Source: JBFMAP01 sp964632135 (GTDB lineage Archaea; Micrarchaeota; Micrarchaeia; Burarchaeales; JBFMAP01). From it: 7,631 nucleotides of DNA. Numbering within the stretch: position 1 is the first letter of the stretch; every line of letters begins with the position of its first letter. The position numbers and the translations under genes were made by a program. The notes under the pieces are model-generated. The model was not told the origin of the DNA and did not search any database. It worked only from the letters and a program-made list of their open reading frames with translations. Location of the stretch: the NCBI GenBank assembly GCA_964632135.1, contig CAZWEI010000053.1:1-7631 (forward strand). Reading direction: 5' to 3'. This document shows positions 1 to 4,905 of this stretch, one piece after another.

Positions 1-18
1 CCGCTAGACGACGGGGCT
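1..18 (-). tRNA. 5' end of a tRNA gene, probably tRNA-Gln (partial)
   Basis: Read on the minus strand, bases 18 to 1 give AGCCCCGTCGTCTAGCGG. This fits a seven-base acceptor strand (AGCCCCG), T8, a D-stem GTCT and the A14-G15...GG of a D-loop. The rest, including the anticodon and T-arm, lies beyond the left edge. A first base A with AGCCCCG is usual for archaeal tRNA-Gln, while tRNA-Glu normally starts with G, so Gln is preferred but not proven. A TATA-like box sits at the right distance upstream (45-52), which supports a real transcription unit. With only 18 bases visible the call rests on pattern match plus promoter spacing. Confidence 0.55.
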
Positions 19-44
19 ATCGCATAGTTTAGTGTGCTTGCCTC

Positions 45-52
45 TTTAAATT
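45..52 (-). promoter_or_regulatory. box A (TATA-like) promoter of the tRNA gene
   Basis: On the minus strand this reads AATTTAAA, an archaeal box A-like motif. Its centre lies about 30 bases before the first tRNA base (position 18). Transcription starting about 26 bases downstream would begin a few bases before the mature tRNA 5' end, as is normal for archaeal tRNA genes. Confidence 0.45.
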
Positions 53-53
53 C

Positions 54-97
54 TTTCGCAAGCCTGAAGCTTGCGAAATTTTTGCGGCAAAGCCGCA
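54..97. repeat. two tandem perfect hairpins followed by T-rich stretches
   Basis: The first hairpin has a perfect 10-bp stem: TTTCGCAAGC at 54-63 pairs with GCTTGCGAAA at 69-78 around a 5-base loop, and TTTTT follows. The second has a 6-bp stem: TGCGGC at 83-88 pairs with GCCGCA at 92-97 around AAA, followed shortly by TTTT (101-104). On the plus strand this resembles a tandem intrinsic terminator, but no plus-strand gene is visible upstream, since the only neighbour is the minus-strand tRNA. It could instead be a dispersed repeat or an insulator between the tRNA promoter and the toxin-antitoxin promoter. The rest of the gap, 98-150, shows nothing recognisable. Confidence 0.6.
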
Positions 98-151
98 TCC
101 TTTTACAAGCTGAATTCGATGTCGCGCGCAGAACTTCTCTGAAACAATACA

Positions 152-160
152 TTTTTATAT
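152..160 (+). promoter_or_regulatory. box A promoter of the toxin-antitoxin operon
   Basis: TTTTTATAT is a good archaeal box A. A start about 25 bases downstream falls near 181-185, inside the palindrome at 178-194, leaving a leader of about 30 bases that contains a strong ribosome binding site. A second AT-rich run at 167-182 (TCTATATAATTTATAT) could also serve as a TATA element. Confidence 0.5.
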
Positions 161-177
161 ATCATGTCTATATAATT

Positions 178-194
178 TATATGTTAAACATATA
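178..194. promoter_or_regulatory. palindromic candidate operator for the antitoxin
   Basis: TATATGTT and AACATATA form a perfect 8-bp inverted repeat around a single A at 186. It covers the predicted transcription start and lies just before the ribosome binding site. Ribbon-helix-helix antitoxins bind such palindromes as dimers and repress their own operon, so the position fits autoregulation. This is inferred from placement and symmetry, and an AT-rich palindrome can also arise by chance. Confidence 0.4.
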
Positions 195-200
195 TCCCTC

Positions 201-208
201 GAGGTGAT
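201..208 (+). promoter_or_regulatory. strong Shine-Dalgarno site that fixes the antitoxin start
   Basis: GAGGTGAT matches the complement of the archaeal 16S 3' tail. It selects the ATG at 214 rather than the out-of-frame ATG at 210, which lies too close. Confidence 0.7.
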
Positions 209-213
209 CATGG

Positions 214-471
214 ATGCAGATTCTGGTAAATCTTGAAGGAACTGTCGCGAGAATATTGAATCGACTTGTTAAAGACAAATATTACAGCAACAAATCCGAA
301 GCCGTCCGGGCCGGGATTCTCGAGCTTGGGCAGAAATGGAGCGTCAACCCAAGAGAAGAAGCCGACCTTGTTGTAAGGCGGGTTCAGAAGATGGAAACCG
401 AGGTAAAATCTGGCAAGAAGAAAGTCATCCCTCTCAGTGCAGTTGCGCGCGAGGCGGGCGTTGAGATATGA
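214..471 (+). CDS. ribbon-helix-helix antitoxin of a RelE/ParE-type toxin-antitoxin pair
   Basis: This 85-residue protein has the layout of small archaeal antitoxins. Residues 1-7 (MQILVNL) form the DNA-binding strand, 8-20 the first helix (VARILNRLV) and 27-39 the second helix, with the typical KSEAVRAG signature. Residues 47-85 form a charged tail, the part that normally wraps around and blocks the toxin. It should repress its own promoter through the palindrome at 178-194. The stop codon overlaps the toxin start as ATGA, so the two are translationally coupled. A Shine-Dalgarno site at 201-208 supports the start. The gene is AT-rich compared with the GC-rich genes of the window (about 35% GC in bases 241-300), which suggests recent arrival. 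The RHH fold is clear; the exact antitoxin family is not resolved. Confidence 0.82.
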   Translation: MQILVNLEGTVARILNRLVKDKYYSNKSEAVRAGILELGQKWSVNPREEADLVVRRVQKMETEVKSGKKKVIPLSAVAREAGVEI

Positions 472-731
472 ACTATTCTGTCGGCTTTCAGGAAGACGCA
501 AAAAAGCAACTGCTTGTGATGGATTTTTCAATCCGTGAAATGCTTATCAAGAGAATCGCGCGCATGCAGGACGAGCCGTCAGGCCGGCATTTGAAATCTG
601 GTTTGCCCTATTTTGTCGAACGCGCCGGCCAGTATCGCATAGTCTACACCTGCGATGAAAAGAAGAAAGAGAAAATAATCTATTTCGTGGGCGACCACAA
701 GGAATACGAAAAGTGGTATGGGGAACTCTAA
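468..731 (+). CDS. RelE/ParE-superfamily toxin
   Basis: This 87-residue basic protein has the RelE/ParE fold order: an N-terminal strand (YSVGF), a helical hairpin at about 9-35, then the strand-rich core with LKSGLPYFVERAGQYRIVY at 42-60 and a C-terminal IIYFVGDHKEYEKWY. The segment around Arg52, Arg57 and the HK-Y tail corresponds to the basic residues that RelE toxins use to bind and cut ribosome-bound mRNA. RelE (mRNA cleavage) and ParE (gyrase poisoning) share this fold, and the archaeal RelE pattern fits better here, so mRNA cleavage is the likelier role. It starts inside the antitoxin stop codon (ATGA overlap) and its TAA interlocks with the TAG of convergent proS. Base composition is lower in GC than the housekeeping neighbours. 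Confidence 0.82.
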   Translation: MNYSVGFQEDAKKQLLVMDFSIREMLIKRIARMQDEPSGRHLKSGLPYFVERAGQYRIVYTCDEKKKEKIIYFVGDHKEYEKWYGEL

Positions 732-2173
732 TACTGCCTCGCGATATAAACGACTTCCTTCGCGTCGCGGCCGCAGAAGATGCATTTTGCTCCAGAGGCA
801 GGGCGCTCGTTCTTCTCGAAAAGAATTCCCCTCACGTCCCCACCGTATTCCTCTTTCGCGAGGCGCGCGCATTCCTCGCCATCTTTGTCAATCGAACAGA
901 AATCAACTCGCACGAACCCGCCCTTCTTCAAACTTTCCTTCAGTTCCGCGCCGGTGCCAGCGGAATGTATTTGCTTCCCGAACCACTCGTCCGCCCTCTT
1001 TCTCAAATTTTCCAAAATTTCTTTTCTTAGCGCGAATATCCTCTCGATGAGTTTCTCCTCGCGCACCTTCTCGCGAATTCCAGTGTCCCTGCGCGCGAGC
1101 GTGAGTTCCTTCCTCTCAATTTCCTGCTCGCCAATTTCAATGCGAATCGGCACGCCCTTCATCTCCCAGTGGTTGAACTTGAAGCCCGGAGTATTTTCGC
1201 TTGCATCAACTTCCGCGCGGATTCCCTCATCGCGCAGCACTTCCGCGAGCTCGCTGCACTTCCGCTCGAGTTTTTCCTCTTTCCCTTTTTTCGAAATTGG
1301 AATGAGAATAACCTGAATTGGCGCGAGGTCGAAGGGAAGAACGAGCCCCTTCTCGTCGCCGTGAATCGAGACGAGAGAGGCGTATATGCGCGAGAGGCAC
1401 GGCCCGTAGCACGTCTGCCACACGTGCTCGCGCGCCCCCTTCTCGTTCGCGTACGTGATGTTGAAGGCGCGCGCGAAGTTCTGCCCCAGAAGATGTGTTG
1501 CGGGCTGCTGAATCACCTTCCCGTCAGGCATGAGCGTATCCGCCGCGTAAGTGTTGTCAGCGCCCGGGAACTTGTCCCACTGCGGACGCTCGAAAAATAA
1601 AAATGGAATCCCGAACTGCCAGTGCATTACCTCTTCAGCCATCTCCGCGTCCTCGCGAACCTGCCCCATCGCGCCCTCGCGCGTGGCGAACGCGTCGTGC
1701 GCTTCAATCCAGTAAAACTCGCGCGAGCGTATGAACGGCCGGGTGGCTTTCGTCTCGTGCCTCCAAACTTGGCAGCTCTGGTAAATCTTCAGTGGTAAAT
1801 CCTTGAGCCCCTGAATCCAGAGCGAATAGATTGGATACATCGCGCTCTCGCTCGTGGGACGGAGCGCGAGCCTCTCCTCGAACTTCTCATCACCCGCGCC
1901 TGTAACCCAGAAAACTTCTGGAATGAAGCCCTGCACGTGCTCTGCCTCTTTTTTCAAATTCGCCTCTGGAATCAGCGCCGGAAACCAGACGGGGCGGTGC
2001 CCTCGCGACTCCAGCGCGCGCTCGTACGCGTCGTACATTTTCTTAATGCTGCTCACAGCCCAGGGCATGAAAACGATGAATCCCTTGACATTGTACCGAA
2101 GGTCGCACAGCTCCGCTTCCTTGAGAATTTCCGTGTACCATTCGGAGAAGTTTTTTTCCTTTTGAATTTTCAT
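728..2173 (-). CDS. proS: prolyl-tRNA synthetase, archaeal/methanogen type
   Basis: This class II synthetase charges tRNA-Pro with proline in the cytoplasm. At 481 residues it is the usual length for the archaeal/eukaryotic-like type without the bacterial editing insertion. Visible signatures are the proline-binding RPTSE loop at 105-109, motif 2 from VWRHETKATRPFIRSREF at 136-153, the QPATHLLGQNFAR segment at 223-235, and motif 3 at about 257-285 with Arg262 and the HGDEKGLVLPFDLAP stretch. An anticodon-binding domain follows at about 286-395. The C-terminal domain has four cysteines, Cys426, Cys435, Cys464 and Cys467, in the zinc-binding spacing known from methanogen ProRS, and the chain ends in Tyr481 as in that group. 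The start ATG has a weak GTGAG ribosome site nearby. The stop overlaps the toxin gene by 4 bases. Confidence 0.97.
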   Translation of the reverse strand: MKIQKEKNFSEWYTEILKEAELCDLRYNVKGFIVFMPWAVSSIKKMYDAYERALESRGHRPVWFPALIPEANLKKEAEHVQGFIPEVFWVTGAGDEKFEERLALRPTSESAMYPIYSLWIQGLKDLPLKIYQSCQVWRHETKATRPFIRSREFYWIEAHDAFATREGAMGQVREDAEMAEEVMHWQFGIPFLFFERPQWDKFPGADNTYAADTLMPDGKVIQQPATHLLGQNFARAFNITYANEKGAREHVWQTCYGPCLSRIYASLVSIHGDEKGLVLPFDLAPIQVILIPISKKGKEEKLERKCSELAEVLRDEGIRAEVDASENTPGFKFNHWEMKGVPIRIEIGEQEIERKELTLARRDTGIREKVREEKLIERIFALRKEILENLRKRADEWFGKQIHSAGTGAELKESLKKGGFVRVDFCSIDKDGEECARLAKEEYGGDVRGILFEKNERPASGAKCIFCGRDAKEVVYIARQY

Positions 2174-2193
2174 ATTCTCACTTTATTAGATAA

Positions 2194-2230
2194 TTACACT
2201 TGGCATTAATAATAGTTTACACTTGGCATT
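2194..2230. repeat. 14-bp direct repeat in the divergent proS / acetyltransferase region
   Basis: TTACACTTGGCATT occurs perfectly at 2194-2207 and again at 2217-2230, a period of 23 bases or about two helical turns. A shorter TTAGATAA also occurs at 2186-2193 and 2242-2249, flanking the pair. The repeat lies in the proS leader or promoter region, on the expected transcription start side, and upstream of the acetyltransferase promoter. Two same-side sites fit a regulator that binds in tandem. No known motif is recognised. Confidence 0.75.
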
Positions 2231-2244
2231 TTTAATCTACATTA

Positions 2245-2253
2245 GATAAAAAA
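2245..2253 (-). promoter_or_regulatory. candidate box A for proS
   Basis: On the minus strand this reads TTTTTTATC, a fair box A. It would start transcription near 2223, inside the direct repeat, giving a leader of about 50 bases. A second candidate, TTAAAAAT at 2228-2235, would start near 2206. The sequence alone does not decide between them. Confidence 0.3.
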
Positions 2254-2259
2254 GGCACG

Positions 2260-2267
2260 TTTTTATA
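2260..2267 (+). promoter_or_regulatory. box A for the acetyltransferase gene
   Basis: TTTTTATA lies about 47 bases before the proposed TTG start. Transcription would begin near 2290, just ahead of the G-run that would act as ribosome site. Confidence 0.45.
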
Positions 2268-2294
2268 CTTTTAAAACCATAATAATAACGCTCT

Positions 2295-2301
2295 GGGGGG
2301 G
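2295..2301 (+). promoter_or_regulatory. unusual poly-G ribosome binding site
   Basis: A run of seven G followed by T (GGGGGGGT) sits 9 bases before the TTG at 2311. It resembles a Shine-Dalgarno core with one mismatch and is the main support for a TTG start, since the nearby ATG at 2315 is out of frame and soon hits a stop. Confidence 0.4.
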
Positions 2302-2310
2302 TAGATTTTC

Positions 2311-3231
2311 TTGAATGCAACATCACCTAAGGCAGTTGAGGTAATCAAAAACTCAAGAATAGAACGAATACTCGAGTGTCCTCAGCTGAAGGAAGCCGAG
2401 TGGGATAGCTCGGGCGGGCGCGTATTCAAAGTTTACAAGGATAAGGGCGAAGCAAACCTCACATTGCGCATACTTACCATGAGAGATAAGGTGAGGGTTG
2501 AAGAGGCGCGAAATCTCCTGGCAGAAAGAATAAGCGATAATGATGTTGAGTCCTCGCCATCAATGCTCAAACTTCTTTCTGATTCAGAGCAAAATACATT
2601 CGCAGGAGGAAGCGCGAAATACAATCTCGTTGCGCTTTATTCAAAGGATGACAAAATAATCGGAGCTGCAAATTCAATTTCTTGGAAAGCAATTAATGTT
2701 GCCATGTATGTCATGATTGCGGTAGATGAAAAACAAGAAGGAATAGGGCTTGGAAGGTTGTTAAACTCCGAAAGCACAATCCTTTGTTTTGAGCAACTGG
2801 AAAAGCCAAAACAAGTAAGATATGTTTTCGGGGAGATGGAACCGAAAAGCGATACACTGCCAAAAATAGTCAGGTGGTTCGGAGGAGAAAACGCCTACAG
2901 ACTTTATCTCCCGTATCCCCTGCCGCCTCTTCGCAAAGGCGCCAGAGTTTCGTCTCTCATCCCGGCTTTCTTTGCGGTAGGCAGAGAAACAAACCCGGAA
3001 ATGGGTATGAGCGATAATGAAACAAAAAGTATTCTCCTTTACATTCAGCAAGAATTTTATCGAACAACGAGCTATCTCGAAAAAGTTCTTACGAAGTTTA
3101 GGGACAGGGTAATGGATAATCGGATACAGCTAAAACCTATGGCCACTAGGAAACAGCAAGAAGAAGCTGTAGGGTATGCGAGTGATATTCAAAAATTATT
3201 TGATAATCCAAACTTCTGGTCAGAGAAATAA
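2311..3231 (+). CDS. GNAT-family N-acetyltransferase, substrate unknown
   Basis: This 306-residue protein has a recognisable GNAT core. YNLVALY and KIIGAANS (about 104-122) look like the central strands, MYVMIAV at 132-138 is strand 4, and QEGIGLG at 142-148 is the Q/R-x-x-G-x-G/A acetyl-CoA pyrophosphate loop, followed by helix RLLNSESTI. Strand 5 follows at about 170-176, then a WFGGENAYRLYLPYPLPPL stretch (189-207) that resembles the C-terminal arm of some larger GNAT enzymes. The N-terminal 95 and C-terminal 85 residues are not recognised. The start is a TTG with a poly-G site before it, and a later ATG (Met57) is possible. Base composition differs from its neighbours: 43% and 32% GC in bases 2341-2400 and 2641-2700, versus about 70% in a sampled rbcL line. 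This hints at transfer. It ends where convergent rbcL ends. Confidence 0.75.
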   Translation: MNATSPKAVEVIKNSRIERILECPQLKEAEWDSSGGRVFKVYKDKGEANLTLRILTMRDKVRVEEARNLLAERISDNDVESSPSMLKLLSDSEQNTFAGGSAKYNLVALYSKDDKIIGAANSISWKAINVAMYVMIAVDEKQEGIGLGRLLNSESTILCFEQLEKPKQVRYVFGEMEPKSDTLPKIVRWFGGENAYRLYLPYPLPPLRKGARVSSLIPAFFAVGRETNPEMGMSDNETKSILLYIQQEFYRTTSYLEKVLTKFRDRVMDNRIQLKPMATRKQQEEAVGYASDIQKLFDNPNFWSEK

Positions 3232-4482
3232 CTAATCAGCATAATATTTCTTTTCCTTCCCGCCCCATTTCTCCAGCGCGCGCGCCAGCTCCTTGTGAGT
3301 TCTTGCGTACTCGCGGATATTTATTCCTTTCACCGCCGCCTCGACAGCCTGCCTCATCGCCCGCGCGCCAGCCCTCGTGCCGTCAGGGTGCCCGTGTACG
3401 CCCCCGCCCGCTTGAATGATTACGTTTTTTCCCATCGCGCGTATAACGTTTGCAATCTCGAGAGGAGAAAGCCCGCCTGACGCGACGGAGAAAACAGGCC
3501 TCATTCCAAACCACTCGCGCTCGACTGCATCCTTAATTTCGAGGACCTCACTCGCATTGCCGTGCATCTTCCCGAAAATCGCGCCAATATGAAGTTGGTC
3601 AACGCCTGCGAGTCGTGCTAGTTTCCCGAGCGCGAGCATGCTGATTCCCATCCTCTCGTCGCGCGCAAGCGCCGCGTACATCGCGCGGTGCGCGTGAATC
3701 GCCATCCCGAATTCCGCCTCGCGCACGCTCTGCAATCCCGCGAACCCCGCTGTGATAATATCAACCATTATGCAGTTTCCTCCGTGCTCTCCAACAAATT
3801 CCGCGCGCCTTAGCATTTCATTCGTCTCGGCGGTAATGTTCGCGGCGTACATCTTCTTCTCGCCTGTCTCGTTCTGCGCCCTGTCGCGCGCCTCAAGCAC
3901 TCGAATTACTCGCTCCTCAAAAGGGCAGAATTTCTGGCTCGTCAGATTCTCGTCATCCTTTACGAAATCAATCCCGCCAACCCACGCCTCGTAGGCGACA
4001 TCAGCAGTCTCCTGCGGATTGAGCCCGACTTTCGGCTTAACAATGGTCCCAACGTGCGGGCGCCTGCTCCTTTCGGTTCCGATTATTTTTCGCACTCCTT
4101 CAATTCCGAACGCGGGACCTTTGAAACTTTTCACGTATGCGCGCGGGAGTTCAAAATCAAGGAGTTTCAATTTCTGAATCTCGCTCATCCCGAAAATGTT
4201 CCCCGCGATGTCCGATAGAAGTTGCGGAATGTTATTCTCCTCGAAGAGTTCGAGCGGGTACGCGACCTTTATAATTTTCTTTTTCTTGTCGATGCGGAAA
4301 ACTTTCGCGCCCAGTTTCCCGATTCTGGGTTTCATCGTGTGCACTTTCGTCCACGTGCCCACGCTGCTCTCCGCGGCGAGGTGGCCGCTCGCGCTCACCA
4401 CGTCTTTCGCCTCAATCCTATGCGTAACAACGACGTCGGAATCAGGGTCGGGAGAATATCGCAGATTAATGTACGGCTCCAT
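3232..4482 (-). CDS. rbcL: form III (archaeal) ribulose-bisphosphate carboxylase large chain
   Basis: The enzyme adds CO2 to ribulose-1,5-bisphosphate to give two 3-phosphoglycerate. In archaea with form III it usually closes the AMP salvage route after AMP phosphorylase and ribose-1,5-bisphosphate isomerase, not a Calvin cycle. At 416 residues it is short, as form III chains are. The N-terminal domain shows Glu38, Thr43-Trp44 and Asn95 (plant Glu60, Thr65-Trp66, Asn123). The barrel has Lys149 and Lys151 in TIVKPKVGL, the activation motif GGIDFVKDDE with the carbamylated Lys175 and metal ligands Asp177 and Glu178, His265-Arg266, His298, loop 6 Lys305, Ser335 in ASGG and the GGG at 359-361. 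Plant His298 is Tyr269 and plant Glu336 is His307 here. No small-subunit gene is present. No ribosome site precedes the ATG, and the box A spacing suggests a leaderless mRNA. Confidence 0.96.
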   Translation of the reverse strand: MEPYINLRYSPDPDSDVVVTHRIEAKDVVSASGHLAAESSVGTWTKVHTMKPRIGKLGAKVFRIDKKKKIIKVAYPLELFEENNIPQLLSDIAGNIFGMSEIQKLKLLDFELPRAYVKSFKGPAFGIEGVRKIIGTERSRRPHVGTIVKPKVGLNPQETADVAYEAWVGGIDFVKDDENLTSQKFCPFEERVIRVLEARDRAQNETGEKKMYAANITAETNEMLRRAEFVGEHGGNCIMVDIITAGFAGLQSVREAEFGMAIHAHRAMYAALARDERMGISMLALGKLARLAGVDQLHIGAIFGKMHGNASEVLEIKDAVEREWFGMRPVFSVASGGLSPLEIANVIRAMGKNVIIQAGGGVHGHPDGTRAGARAMRQAVEAAVKGINIREYARTHKELARALEKWGGKEKKYYAD

Positions 4483-4490
4483 GAGGAGAT

Positions 4491-4498
4491 ATTTAAAT
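4491..4498 (+). promoter_or_regulatory. box A for the small plus-strand gene
   Basis: ATTTAAAT, a perfect palindrome, is centred about 33 bases before the ATG at 4528. It would start transcription near 4520, with GGTG at 4519-4522 close to the 5' end as the ribosome site. It lies on the rbcL side of the 45-base gap, so the two divergent promoters cross. Confidence 0.45.
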
Positions 4499-4503
4499 GG
4501 GAG

Positions 4504-4514
4504 TATTTAAAATA
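4504..4514 (-). promoter_or_regulatory. box A of rbcL, giving a probable leaderless transcript
   Basis: On the minus strand the stretch reads TATTTTAAATA, centred about 27 bases before the rbcL ATG. The predicted transcript would begin at or next to the start codon. The bases just before the ATG (TATCTCCTC) hold no Shine-Dalgarno site, which agrees with leaderless translation. Confidence 0.5.
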
Positions 4515-4527
4515 AATTGGTGGAAGC

Positions 4528-4905
4528 ATGGCTGGGGCCGAGAAGGAGGCGGGCAAGAGAGGGGGCATAAAGCGCGCGGACGTCGGGCGCGCGATTGACG
4601 AGTTCATCGCGAGGCTTGCGCGCGAGTCCGAAAGCGACGGGGATTTCGCCGACGACCTATCGGACTTCGTCGTTTTTCTAGAGGGGAAGTTAAAGCGCGC
4701 GCAGGAGAGGCTCGCGGACCTCGAGCACAGAAAGTATGGCGAGCCCGATATTGAACTCATTGAGCAGTTCGACTCGAAGAATTTCTCGTCGCTCGTGCTG
4801 CGCGCGGACTGCATAACAAACAAGGATTACGAGAAATTGAAGGAGATTTTCATGGAGTTCAGGAAAAAATTGCGCGAGCGGACGCTACGCGAGCCCGACA
4901 AATGA
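4528..4905 (+). CDS. small charged helical protein of unknown function
   Basis: This 125-residue protein matches no family I recognise. It is strongly charged and probably mostly helical: a basic N-terminus (1-16), an acidic stretch DGDFADDLSDF at 37-47, a helix from about 45 to 68 with coiled-coil character (FLEGKLKRAQERLADLEHR), and a basic C-terminal helix at about 98-118. There is no signal peptide or membrane segment, so it is probably cytoplasmic. The single Cys95 argues against a zinc site. The GC-rich codons match the housekeeping genes, so it appears native. It is divergent from rbcL across 45 bases with crossing promoters, and its 3' end overlaps the convergent membrane protein gene by 21 bases. 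A role linked to RuBisCO is possible only by position. Confidence 0.7.
   Translation: MAGAEKEAGKRGGIKRADVGRAIDEFIARLARESESDGDFADDLSDFVVFLEGKLKRAQERLADLEHRKYGEPDIELIEQFDSKNFSSLVLRADCITNKDYEKLKEIFMEFRKKLRERTLREPDK

Noticed and set aside
54..97. Annotating the hairpins firmly as a terminator
   Set aside because: There is no plus-strand gene upstream in view, so the function is left open.
780..1316. Plus-strand open frames opposite proS
   Set aside because: They are Ser/Arg-rich shadows of a clear prolyl-tRNA synthetase.
4395..4823. Minus-strand open frame of about 142 codons opposite the small charged gene
   Set aside because: It would overlap the rbcL start and both promoters, is Ser/Arg-rich, and lacks the ribosome site that the plus-strand gene has.
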